Of a DNA stretch of 64,000 nucleotides, positions 1-10,552 are shown piece after piece. The notes under the pieces were generated by a model. The model ran no database searches. It had not been told where the DNA came from and saw only the letters and a program-made list of their open reading frames with translations. The stretch spans positions 12,859,384-12,923,383 of the forward strand of contig RPFO01000213.1 of the NCBI GenBank assembly GCA_009746045.1, in the 5' to 3' direction. The stretch is from Mesostigma viride (lineage: Eukaryota > Streptophyta > Mesostigmatophyceae > Mesostigmatales > Mesostigmataceae). The position numbers were made by a program, and so were the translations under genes. Each line of letters opens with the position of its first letter. The first letter of the stretch is position 1.

Positions 1-180
1 CCCCCTTCCCCCTTTCCCCCTTCCCTTCCCCTTTCCCCTTCCCCCTTCCCCCTTCCCCCTTCCCCCTTCCCCCTTCCCCTCCCCTTCCCCCTTCCCCTTC
101 CCCCTTCCCCCTTCCCCTTTCCCCCTTCCCCTTCCCCCTTCCCCTCTCCCCTTCCCCCTTCCCCCTTCCCTTCCCCCTTT
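1..180. repeat. Pyrimidine-only CCCCCTT/CCCCTT simple repeat
   Basis: Almost pure C/T tract of 5-7 bp units, irregular in length. It lies at the window edge, upstream of the first visible MIC60 exon, so it is probably inside an intron of that gene. Nothing coding is seen. Confidence 0.9.
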
Positions 181-212
181 CCCTTCGCCCCTTCGCCCTT
201 GCCCGCGCCCCG

Positions 213-480
213 CGCCCCGCGCCACGGCGCCACGGCCCACGGCCCACGGCCCACGGCCCACGGCCCACGGCCCACGGCCCACTGCCCCTTGCGCCTTGCC
301 CCTTGCCCCTTGCCCTTGCCCCTTGCCCCATGCCCCATGCCCCATGCTCCATGTCCCATGCCCCATGCCCCATGCCCCATGCCCCATGCCCCATGCCCCA
401 TGCCCCATGCCCCATGCCCCATGCCCCATGCCCCATGCTCCATGTCCCATGCCCCATGCCCTATTTCCCATGCCCCATTC
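213..480. repeat. CCACGGC 7-mer array followed by CATGCCCC 8-mer array
   Basis: About ten copies of a ccacggc-type unit (213-280) run into a catgcccc array (about 325-470) with scattered variants such as catgctccatgt. Open frames across it only reflect the repeat (Met-Pro-His-Ala-Pro-Cys). It ends shortly before the acceptor of the exon starting at 556. Confidence 0.9.
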
Positions 481-555
481 CCTATTCTCTATTCCTTTCT
501 TCCCCTGTTCCCTATTCCCCTGTTCCCTATGCGCTATTCCCTGTTCCACCCTCAG

Positions 556-3500
556 GATGAGCGCTTGCGCCATGAGGCGGAGGAGTCCTCCCTCAAGGCA
601 CAGCTGGCGGCCGCGGAGGCGTTACAGAGCGAGCGGATGGCGCGCGTGAAAGAATTAGACGAGCTGCGCATGCTGGTGAGCGGGGCAGCAGCGCAGTGCG
701 TGCATCATGTAAGGCCTAGGGACAGCACATCACCCTCGTAGCACGTTGCTCATAGCACCTGGTGAGGGAGTGGGAAGAGCTGCGCACTCAATATGCATCA
801 AGTTCAGAGGTAGCGGTAGCCTGGGAGTGTGTGTGACCAAGAACGTTTGGCTGAGATGGCTGGCCCGCTGCCATGCTTGCATGGGCTGGTCCAGGGATCC
901 CTTGAGCTTGCACTTGACTATCTCGGCTTCACTGCACTTCTGTGACCTTGAAGGGAGGGTAATCACTACATATTCGTGGTTCTCTGACCCCACCCACCCT
1001 ATGGGTAATCACTCTATGTTAACATATTTTTATGCTGCACGTCTTGCCTTTGCTGCCTGCTGCACCATCCACCATCCGCCCCCCCGTCTGTCCTCTTGAC
1101 AGACGAGCAGCCTCCACCTGGCCTTCCGTAAGCGGTCGCAGGAGCACCGGCGCAGCCACCAGGGTCACAAGCTGTGCTTGGTGAGGGGGCTAAACAGCTA
1201 CAGAGACCCCTTAGTGGTGGCACAATCTGTGCTTGGTGAGGGGGCTAAACAGCTACAGTGACCCCTTAGTGGTGGCACAAGCTGTGCTTGGTGAGGGGGC
1301 TAAACAGCTACAGAGACCCCTTAGTGGTGGCACAAGCTGTGCTTGGTGAGGGGCTTAACAGCTACAGAGACCCCTTAGTGGTGGCACAATCTGTGCTTGG
1401 TGAGGGGGATAAACAGCTACAGTAACCCCCTAGTGGTGGCACAAGCTGTGCTTGGTGAGGGGGCTAAGCAGCTACAGTGACCCCTTAGTGGTGGCACAAG
1501 CTGTGCTTGGTGAGGGGGCTAAACAGCTACAGTGACCCCTTAGTGGTGGCACAAGCTGCGCTTGGTGAGGGGGCTAAACAGCTACAGTGACCCCTTAGTG
1601 GTGGCACAAGCTGTGCTTGGTGAGGGGGCTAAACAGCTACAGTGACCCCTTAGTGGTGGCACAAGCTGTGCTTGGTGAGGGGGATAAACAGCTACAGTGA
1701 CCCCCTAGTGGTGGCACAAGCTGCGCTTGGTGAGGGGGCTAAACAGCTACAGAGACCCCTTAGTGGTGGCACAAGCTGCGCTTGGTGAGGGGGCTAAACA
1801 GCTACAGTAACCCCTTAGTGGTGGCACAAGCTGTGCTTGGTGAGGGGGATAAACAGCTACAGTGACCCCTTAGTGGTGGCACAAGCTGTGCTTGGTGAGG
1901 GGGATAAACAGCTACAGTAACCCCTTAGTGGTGGCACAAGCTGTGCTTGGTGAGGGGGCTAAACAGCTACAGAGACCCCTTAGTGGTGGCACAAGCTGCG
2001 CTTGGTGAGGGGGCTAAACAGCTACAGTGACCCCTTAGTGGTGGCACAAGCTGCGCTTGGTGAGGGGGCTAAACAGCTACAGAGACCCCCTAGTGGTGGC
2101 ACAAGCTGTGCTTGGTGAGGGGGATAAACAGCTACAGTGACCCCCTAGTGGTGGCACAAGCTGCGCTTGGTGAGGGGGCTAAACAGCTACAGAGACCCCT
2201 TAGTGGTGGCACAAGCTGTGCTTGGTGAGGGGGCTAAACAGCTACAGTGACCCCTTAGTGGTGGCACAAGCTGTGCTTGGTGAGGGGGCTAAGCAGCTAC
2301 AGTGACCCCGTAGTGGTGGCACAAGCTGTGCTTGGTGAGGGGGCTAAACAGCTACAGTGACCCCTTAGTGGTGGCACAATCTGTGCTTGGTGAGGGGGCC
2401 AAACAGCTACAGTGACCCCTTAGTGGTGGCACAAGCTGTGCTTGGTGAGGGGGCTAAACAGCTACAGTGACCCCCTAGTGGTGGCACAAGCTGTGCTTGG
2501 TGAGGGGGCTAAACAGCTACAGTGACCCCTTAGTGGTGGCACAAGCTGTGCTTGGTGAGGGGGCTAAACAGCTACAGTGACCCCTTAGTGGTGGCACAAG
2601 CTGCGCTTGGTGAGGGGGCTAAACAGCTACAGTGACCCCCTAGTGGTGGCACAAGCTGTGCTTGGTGAGGGGGCTAAACAGCTACAGTAACCCCTTAGTG
2701 GTGGCACAAGCTGCGCTTGGTGAGGGGGCTAAACAGCTACAGTAACCCCTTAGTGGTGGCACAAGCTGTGCTTGGTGAGGGGGCTAAACAGCTACAGTGA
2801 CCCCTTAGTGGTGGCACAAGCTGCGCTTGGTGAGGGGGCTAAACAGCTACAGAGACCCCTTGGCACAAGCTGTGCTTGGTGAGGGGGATAAACAGCTACA
2901 GTGACCCCCTAGTGGTGGCACAAGCTGTGCTTGGTGAGGGGGCTAAACAGCTACAGAGACCCCTCAGTGGTGGCACAAGCTGTGCTTGGTGAGGGGGCTA
3001 AACAGCTACAGTAACCCCATAGTGGTGGCACAAGCTGCGCTTGGTGAGGGGCTTAACAGCTACAGTGACCCCCTAGTGGTGGCACAAGCTGCGCTTGGTG
3101 AGGGGGCTAAACAGCTACAGTGACCCCTTAGTGGTGGCACAAGCTGCGCTTGGTGAGGGGGCTAAACAGCTACAGAGACCCCTTAGTGGTGGCACAAGCT
3201 GTGCTTGGTGAGGGGGCTAAACAGCTACAGTGACCCCCTAGTGGTGGCACAAGCTGTGCTTGGTGAGGGGGCTAAACAGCTACAGTGACCCCTTAGTGGT
3301 GGCACAAGCTGTGCTTGGTGAGGGGGCTAAACAGCTACAGTAACCCTTTAGTAACTGCGAATCGTGGCCTGTCTGTCCTGGCTGTATGAGGTATGGTTCT
3401 GGGTCCACCAAATGCATACGTGCTTGACACAAGCAGTTGAACATTCTTATATTCGCAGTAGAACAACGCATAAATTAAGACAAAAATTAAATGAAATTAA

Positions 3501-6500
3501 TACATAGAGAGGTCTTACATGCTAGAGTGCTCTCTGTTTCGCGCTTCCCTTGCATCGCTGGCTTGCTGCTCTCCCTCGCGTAATCGATCATGGGCAGTAC
3601 GTGTCTGTACTGCCGTGTGTACCGTTGTCGTTGACCAAGGAAACGGGCGCTCATCTTTGTCATGGACGTCGATCTCGATTCGGGGTACCTGGGGCCTGCT
3701 TCTGTGTGCGTGGGGGGGTCCTAAGAGAGCCTGTATGGGGGATCCTCCGCCCTGTTATGGACGGGTGGGTTTGGCACGTCAAGGCTCGGTACGGGGTATT
3801 CGAGGCATCTCCTCCTATTCGACGCAGATTTCGCCCCAGCAGATATCTGCCTATCTATGCCTGTATGGACCTATATGGGCTTATTTGTGCCTAATCATGT
3901 CAGCGCTTCCAAGTTGAGAAAATTCTGTCGTTGGTTTCTGTCGCTACTTATACAACTTAGCCCTGGAGAGGAGCCGGCATTACAGGCCGCTCGTCGCACG
4001 GTCACTGCAACGATGTGTGCCGCTTCATGTAGTGACCCCACCCCACCCCACCCCACCCCACCCCACCCCACCCCACCCCACCCCACCCCACCCCACCCCA
4101 CCACCCCACCCCACCCCACCCCACCCCACCCCACCCCACCCCACCCCACCCCACCCCACCCCACCCCACCCCACCCACCCCACCCCACCCCACCCCACCC
4201 CACCCCACCCCACCCCACCCCACCCCACCCCACCCCACCCCACCCCACCCCACCCCACCCCACCCCACCCCACCCCACCCCCACCCCACCCCACGCCACG
4301 CGACCCGCAACACACAAACACACACGCATGCACACGCACAGAGTTTTCCAGGTCAGGTTCTTTTGATCCGATGTAGACCCAAGTCAGGTTCTTTTGATCC
4401 GATGTAGACCCAAGTCAGGTTCTTTTGGTCCGATGTAGACCCAAGTCAGGTTCTTTTGATCCGATGTATACCCCACATGGCCTACCTCCTATGCCCACAT
4501 GGCTATTAACCTGCGCCCACACCACACATCCCCCTCCCCTTGCCCGGCATGCACAGGGTGCACTGGCGTTGGAGCGGTCGCTGGAGACGGGGCAACCGCT
4601 CGCCCATCAGGCCAGCCTGCTCACGCGGCCGTCCACCACCCAGGGCGCGGGCGGCAGCGGTCCCTGGGACACGGAGCAGGAGCTAGCAGAAGACGCGATT
4701 GTGGGTGCGGTGCTGGCCTCGCTGCCGCACGAGGTGGTGACCGGTGGCGCGCGCACGCGGCTCCAGCTGGCGCAGGAGGTGGGTGTGGCCCATGCGTGAC
4801 CCTGCAAGATAAAAAATGAGAACCATATATTTAATGAAATATATAACAAAAAGAGAAGAGCGTCTTGCTTATGCTTTCGCTGCGTTCGTGGGTCAAGAAT
4901 AAATGAAATTAGCATTAATTTTTAATGTAATTGATCCAGATGTTGGTGTTGTGATGCTGCTAACTGTCCCCCATGCTGTTTGTTGCGCATGGCCGCGTCT
5001 CTGACGCTGTCACAGCGCTTGGTGGGGGTGGGTGAATGAGGAAAGCTGACGTTGCTGTCGTTGCCCGCTGGTGTCTGGCTGATGTCATTGTCTTCTATGT
5101 GAGCAAATGTCTGGCTGATGCCTCTTCCCCCACCCTCTGACTCCCAAGGCCCCACCCCCCACCCCACGCTCACCCTCACGACATGATGACTCAGAAATAA
5201 ATAGGGAGGTCTTCTGAGAGAGATGATCTGAGAATGCATGGAGGGCATTGAGCGCGTTGAGGGTATGGAGGGCATGGAGGCGGTGAGGGCGGTGAGAGCG
5301 GTGAGGGTGGTGAGGGCGTCCAGGGCGTCCAGGGCATTGAGGGCATTGAGGGCGGTGAGGGCGGTGAGGGCATCAAGATAAAATGACGCTGAAAACAGGT
5401 TTATCTGTGCATTTTGCTGGATATCCCTGGCCAGCGCTGTGCCTGCCATCGACTCGCTGCAAGCACACCACGTCAGTCCCTCCCATCAAAACGCGCCCCA
5501 CACCCCCCCACACCTCGCCTCGCTCTGGGAGCGTCCCTTGGCTTTCCGCCACTTGTCCTAAGCAGTTCTCACATGCTCTCCCCCGTGCTTCCTCGACCTG
5601 CCCTCAGCCGTTCTCGGCTGGTCCTCTGCCTCACGACAAGCAAACGCCTAGCCTGTCAGTTCATGCCATGGGACACGCCCACAGGCTATTTGCATCATGG
5701 GCACAACAACCAGTGTTCCGAGGTGCCTCCCATCCAGATCGCCATCTCTTGACGTCTGTTGTCCTGTGGCTAACGTCTCGCTCACAATATCCCTTTACCC
5801 ACTCATGGCCAACCACAACGTCCCTTTACCCACGCATGGCCAACCACGCATCGCCCCCCTTGACCCACGCATCGCCCACCACTTGTCGTTCGGGCCACCT
5901 CACGCGCGGCCAACAACGCGCAGTTTGCAGAGCTCAAGCCCGTCGTGCGGACGCTGTCCATCGTTCCGGCGGGGCGGCACGTGGGCATGTTCACGCACGC
6001 GGCCGCCTGGCTGGCGTCCATGCTCAAGGTACGCTGGCATGCACATTGCACGCCATGCTCAAGGTACCCGGTTGCCTCTCCTGTGGTCTGTGATGACAAG
6101 CGGTGGTTAATCAACCATAAGTGTCGGGTTGGGCTATGGTTGCACGGGGGTTGCCCTCGCCAAGCGTTATACGTCTTCGCCAAGATCCTGAGTGCGTGGG
6201 CGTAGGTAGGCCCTGCCAAGCGGCATTCCGGACTCAGCCGTCAAACAGATCCCTCAAAGCATGTCTTGGGGCAAAGACAAACACACATTTTTATTGATGC
6301 AAAGACAGACACCAGAGCGTAGTATATAGCGCTTGCTGTGGCTGCTCTTTTGTCTGGATGGTCCTTGTGAAAAGGACAAATATTGGCTTGGCATCGAGCT
6401 GTTCATTTCTCTGGGCCATAGGGGCGCCGACGCCCGGTTTCTAATCTGTTCTTAGGCTCACCCTGTGCCCCATGTGGGCCCATGTTTCCTTTGTCGCTCC

Positions 6501-6761
6501 ATCACTTGTAATGTTTCGTTGGGTTGTCAGGTGCCGGATGCCAGCGAAGGCATCAGCAAGGTGCTGACGGATGTGGAGCGAAGCATCGCGCATGGGGACC
6601 TGTGCCAGTCCGCCAACGCGCTCGAGAAGGCTGTAGAAGGCACGGCAGCTGCAGAGGCGGTCCAGCGGTGGGCGCATGCCGCCAGGGTGGGCGCTGCCAC
6701 GGAGCAGTCTGTCACGCTGCTGCGCGCTCACATCACGACGATCAGTGCCAGCTTGATCTAG
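556..6761 (+). CDS. MIC60: MICOS subunit MIC60 (mitofilin), C-terminal part, five exons, 5' end outside window
   Basis: Exons: 556-675, 1103-1180, 4557-4778, 5924-6028 and 6531-6761 (stop TAG). All junctions are GT-AG and phase 0, giving 251 residues. The first two exons encode a charged coiled coil (DERLRHEAEESSLKAQL to RSHQGHKLCL). The last three form the mitofilin C-terminal domain, with an ALALERSLETGQPL helix, VLASLPHEVVTGG, a VRTLSIVPAG stretch and a closing WAHAARVGAATEQSVTLLRAH helix. MIC60 is the inner-membrane organiser of crista junctions; this C-terminal domain faces the intermembrane space and is its most conserved part. The N-terminal presequence, membrane helix and most of the coiled coil lie before base 1. 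Intron 2 is 3.4 kb and mostly tandem repeat. The mitofilin assignment is from recognised family motifs; the exon edges are inferred. Confidence 0.88.
1181..3350 (+). repeat. 55-bp minisatellite of about 40 units containing a copied splice donor
   Basis: The unit is 55 bp (gtgag starts at 1181, 1236, 1291 and onward). Each unit ends in cacaagctg(t/c)gcttg followed by gtgagggg, which is exactly the end of MIC60 exon 1103-1180 plus its donor. Units differ by a few recurrent substitutions (gct/gat after the G run; cagtgacc/cagagacc/cagtaacc). One unit near 2860 lacks about 10 bp. It fills the 5' two thirds of MIC60 intron 2. Confidence 0.95.
4032..4295. repeat. CCCCA pentanucleotide array
   Basis: About 50 units of CCCCA with a few 4-bp or 6-bp slips, inside MIC60 intron 2. 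The other strand is (TGGGG)n, which could form G-quadruplexes. The long Thr-Pro-Pro-His-Pro frames are artefacts of the repeat. Confidence 0.95.
4350..4470. repeat. 31-bp tandem repeat, four copies
   Basis: Unit gtcaggttcttttgatccga plus tgtagacccaa at 4352, 4383, 4414 and 4445. It lies between the CCCCA array and the acceptor of MIC60 exon 4557-4778. Confidence 0.9.
5220..5380. repeat. Short G-rich minisatellite (gagggcggt / gagggcatt 9-mers)
   Basis: Imperfect 9-bp units with gagggcattgagggcg-like sequence within MIC60 intron 3. The remainder of that intron (4779-5923) shows no exon I could place. Confidence 0.8.
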
Positions 6762-7384
6762 ATTGTTGCGTCCTGATCAATAATGTGGTTAAAATAGCAT
6801 GATCAACAATATTATTATGGTCAACCTAGGGGTTGATCGTTGGCTGTGAGTGGCAGTGCTCACAACGCAGCACTGGCCACAAGTTGGCACTGGTTGGCTG
6901 TTAGGCATGGCTTTGCAGTTCCTACTAGAATGCATGTGCCGCAGTGCAGCGTTTTTGTGTGGCTTGTGGCTCGTGAGGTAGGCACGGCACGGATCTAGTT
7001 TTCAAGTGTGTTTGTGCCTCAGTGTACCGGCGCACACGGCAAAGGCTGTGTTTATATATTTCATTTCATAATCTATTCTGGTAATCACATAAACACATCA
7101 CGGTTATACACAAGGCTAGTATCACCTCGTCGCATGCGTCTGTAGGGAGGTTGTGGAGCATAGATCCTCTAGGTTGAGTATTATATTAGTCAGCGTGATT
7201 GGTCGGCTGGCGCGCCGTCATACCTAGGTCTACCTAAAGTCCTAAACTATCATATTTTATCGAGAGCAGACAACTTATGCCTTGCGAAATTTGCGTGCAA
7301 TAGCCTGAACAGTCGTCTCCTCAAAACCTAGGTACATGTTGTCTCACTTAATGCAAGTGCTAGATCGAGCAAACATCGATCCAT
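6762..7384. other. MIC60 3' flank, no gene seen
   Basis: AT-richer sequence after the MIC60 stop. It should hold the 3' UTR and the start of the transposon-rich block. No coding exon or RNA gene was recognised. Confidence 0.6.
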
Positions 7385-8290
7385 ACGAGTACTTGTATTA
7401 ATTAAATCAATAGCTCCGTGGGGAGCATATGTAACACATGTATATCCCTGAGAAGGGGCATATGGGTTTTTTATACAGTCTGGGCTACAACCTGCAGATG
7501 GAGGAAATTAAATTATAACATGACTCCGTTGGGAGATCATGTAGCACATATTCCCGTGGATGGATGGAGGGGGGACAAAGCCGCGAAACCGAACTAATCT
7601 AGAACTCTAATCTAATCTAATTAGATAATCTTATCTTATCTAGAAAACCCTACCTATTCTACTCAGCAAAGCGCCGGCCCCTTCCGCTTGGGGGGAGGGG
7701 GCTTGCCCACAGGGGCGGGCGTATGAGCCTGGACAATGGTCTTCCACCTCTTCTTGTCCTGCATAGCAGTCCAAGCAAGAGAGAGGGAGTGAATGCGATG
7801 TTCAAACTGAGCTGAGACCACTAGGTCAGCCATCAACTGCTGTGGGTAGGTCATGACATGTTTGCCTACCTTCTTAGGAATGTCCTTGGGGCCAGGCCAG
7901 GTCAGGATATGCCGCCCCGGCTGGCCAAGCCGCTGGGGGCCGGCCAGACCGAGGTCGGTGTCTACCTGGCTGATGCGAGCAAGATGTCCCACGAATGCTA
8001 TCCTACGCTGTCTAATCTCGTCCGAAATGCGAGGCATGCCCTGGTACAAAGATTCTAAAGGCCTATGCGTGGAAAACCCCGACATTCAGGGCCTGACGGA
8101 GCATCCTGGTTACCGATGGAGGATGTAAACTGCCACCTACTCTGGGTGCACAATGTGCACCTGCACCACCATGATGGATCATACCTATAAGAAGGCCTGC
8201 ATGACATGGGGTGGAAGATGATTATTGCTAGGCTATATAGCTGGAGCATGGCATCTCAGCAGAGAGTAACTCTCTGCAGTGCATGACTAA
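7385..8290 (-). mobile_element. 3' UTR relic of an ORF1-only retroelement (element E), split by a LINE insert
   Basis: Two blocks (about 7385-7496 and 8115-8290) match the 3' untranslated part of elements C (9524-10552) and D (12378-15033). Shared landmarks are a tcatctcagcagagagt-like block, an accatgat block and a cctgagaaggggcatatggg block. The blocks are separated by a LINE A fragment flanked by a 9-bp duplication. No ORF1 remnant could be identified to its right. Confidence 0.6.
7506..8114 (-). mobile_element. LINE family A, 5'-truncated 3' fragment, with TSD
   Basis: Minus-strand frame 7663-about 8100 encodes the C-terminal tail of a LINE ORF2 after the reverse transcriptase (LYQGMPRISDEIRQRRIAFV, GHLARISQVDT, PGRHILTWPGP, stop). 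It is followed by a 3' UTR and an AATTTAATTT-type tail at the low-coordinate end. The 9-bp duplication gatggagga at 7497-7505 and 8115-8123 marks insertion into element E. Confidence 0.8.
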
Positions 8291-8593
8291 ATCTCCATGC
8301 CACGCCGTGTGAGCATGATCGAGATGCAAGGTCACTAGGCACGCCACGTTCGGTCAACAGTCTGACCCTCCCGCCAATTTTCCAGCCTGACACGCCTCCT
8401 AGCCCGTCTTGAATGGGATGAGGCGCAGTCGACACGCCGGCGACCCCAGAAAGGTCCGAGAGGACGCATATCCAACCTGAAGGAAAGACTCCATGCGTTG
8501 AAAAGCATGCAATAACCCCACTCGCCACCCACCTCCTCCACCCCCTCCACCCCGACCTCCAACCCCAACCCCCCGCTAATAGGCCAACGGCCC

Positions 8594-9500
8594 ATACTTG
8601 GTATTGCTATAGCTTCAATCAATGTGCGCACCCTCCCTGCAGATCCTTCTACCAGCAGCAGCACCCCAGCCGACGTCAACGCGTCGACGAGCTGATCGCC
8701 TTGTGTGCCGACAACCAGATCGCCGTCCTCAGAGTCCAGGAGCATCGGCGCACCGTCCACCCTAGCTCAGCAAGGGGTCAACGGGCTTATGGTCGACGAC
8801 CTCCGCGCAGGCTGGCGATTCCACTACGGTCGAGGCGCCGCGCCGGGGCAAGGCGGTGTGGGCCTCCTGTGCTCACCGGCAGCATCAGCTCACCTCCAGT
8901 CCATCTTGCTGAGATCCCCGCATGTGAAAGTGGCCACTTTTTCGGCCACTGAAGGACATTCTCACCATAAGCTCACCGTTGTCGTGGGCTATGCGCCACA
9001 TGCGGGTCGAGATCAGGCGGAACGTGACGCCTTCTCAGTTGAACAGCGCCCTCAAGGCGGAGGAGGCCAGCACCCCAGCCCGGCACTTCCTGGTTATGCT
9101 GCTCGACGCCAACGCCACGCTGCCAGTCGGCACCGGCGGCGCTCAGTACGCCCCCTTGCACACGATAGCCAACGGTAACACGGATCTCTTTGCAGATTTG
9201 TTGGCAGAATCTGCGCTCAGGTTGCATGCAAAGCTTCTTTCGCACGCCCCGCCCGGCCAGCAGCTTGCATTTTCGGGCCGTCCGATTGGGTGGTCTGCCT
9301 TGACTATATCTGCGTACGCGCCGGGCTCAGCGCCCCTCTGCACGGGGCTGGGACACCCGACGCCAGCGACGGACGGGCGGCCGCCAACGGGCCTTGAGCG
9401 GCGGGCCGGGGGGGGCTGGGGGGCACCAAGCAGCCGAGACTGGGAGGAGTACCAAAGGTCCAGCTGCTGTTGCGGCGAACCCGGCAGCGTCCGGCGCACT
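8594..9500 (+). mobile_element. LINE ORF2 endonuclease-domain fragment, frameshifted
   Basis: Plus-strand pieces in shifting frames match the APE-like endonuclease of non-LTR retrotransposons: an INVRTL-type start near 8615, RRVDELIALCADNQIAVL with EHRR near 8680-8745, VGYAPHAGRD near 8985, LLDANATLP near 9100 and CLDYICVRAGL near 9300. Several frameshifts make it non-functional. It lies opposite in orientation to the surrounding LINE copies and stops at the target site of element C. Confidence 0.75.
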
Positions 9501-9523
9501 GGTTGTCTGATGGATGCATGGAT

Positions 9524-10552
9524 TAGTTAATTAATTAGGAACATAACTCGGTTGGGAGTATCTGTAGCACATAGCCCTTGAGAAGGGGCATATGGCCTAT
9601 AATACATTCTAAGCTACTTGCTGCAAGGGTGGGAATGTAAACGACCCTTGCTCTAGGTGCACCAGGGCACCTGCATCCCCATGATCTATCAAGCTATGCC
9701 CAGCTAAGGGGGAGCCTGTCATGGGGGGGAAGACCAGCATAGCTAGACAAAAGCTAGGGCGTGGCATCTCAGCAGAGAGCGGTTCTCTGCATATGGGCAC
9801 AGCATAACTAAATAAAGCTAGGCATCATATGGAGTGTGGCACATCATAGGCACACATGTACATGGCTAAATAATGCTCGTGAAGCAGCTGGTAGAGGGCC
9901 TGTAGGAGGCGTACATGTACATTCTGATCAGACACTCCGCAAAGGTGAAAACCTTTGCGTTCAGTGCCAGGCCGCGGAAAACGCGGAAAACGCGATCTGC
10001 AAGTGAATCCGACCGGAATCGAACTGGGGACCTCTCGCACCAATTTTGCTGACTATAGTGACGGACGTCTCCGGTTACCATGGCATCGCCAACTTACACC
10101 TACAGTCATCCGCAAAAGTTCTCCTGTCCGGGGAGCTATGATGCAAGCCAATGTACATGGCCACGGTCTATCTATTCTACGTACACTACTACTGCTGTAT
10201 TCCCCTAAGCCGGGGCGTCTGGAGTCGCTGGGGCCGCGGGGGTCGCATGCCAGGGCTTGTGGCCGACGTAGATGGCCGCCCCCTTCCAGTACACCGGCTG
10301 CCCCGCCTTGGTCTGCCGGAGCTGGAGGTAGGTCGGCCATAGCTCCCGTCGCCGTTGTTGCTGCGCCAGGGTCAAGTCGTCGTCCACGGTGAAGGGAGTG
10401 TTCTCGAGCCGCTTGCGGCGTCTGAGAAACGAAATCTTGTCCGATGGGCTCTCAAAGATGAGAAGAAGCGGAGGCGCCCCTGCCTTACCCCGCGCGCGGG
10501 GAAGGCGATGGGCGGCCAGCTTTAATCTCACCAAGAAGGCCCATGCGATCAA
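9524..10552 (-). mobile_element. ORF1-only retroelement C, 5'-truncated, with 12-bp TSD
   Basis: The 12-bp duplication ggatgcatggat flanks it at 9512-9523 and 10553-10564. The minus strand carries the C-terminal third of an ORF1 protein (stop at 10205; AHRLPRARGKAGAPPLLLIF, then a QPVYWKGAAIYVGHKPW end), then a 3' UTR and a TTAATTAATT tail. There is no ORF2. It lies inside the ATCC-type tail of LINE B, and is itself interrupted by the SINE at 9923-10150. Confidence 0.8.
9923..10150 (-). mobile_element. tRNA-like SINE inserted in element C
   Basis: Comparison with element D shows a 228-bp insertion flanked by the 8-bp duplication atgtacat (9915-9922, 10151-10158). On the minus strand it carries a near-consensus Pol III B box (agttcgattcc, around 10012-10022). 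A weaker A-box-like tagtcagcaaaattgg lies about 35 bp upstream. Towards the 3' end there is a perfect hairpin, cgcaaagg ... cctttgcg. The boxes suggest a tRNA-derived SINE; a whole functional tRNA cannot be folded from it. Confidence 0.6.

Noticed and set aside
199-741. 180-codon frame ending in a plausible coiled coil
   Set aside because: The first part is repeat translation. Only the part from 556 matches MIC60, and an acceptor precedes it.
1160-3350. CRISPR-like regular repeat array
   Set aside because: Units are contiguous 55-bp tandem copies without unique spacers, inside a eukaryotic intron.
4017-4376. Thr/Pro/His and Gly/Trp-rich frames
   Set aside because: Artefacts of the CCCCA pentanucleotide array.
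9960-10085. Genuine tRNA gene on the minus strand
   Set aside because: The T-arm stem has mismatches and no complete cloverleaf can be drawn. The segment sits inside a TSD-flanked insert, so it is better read as a SINE.
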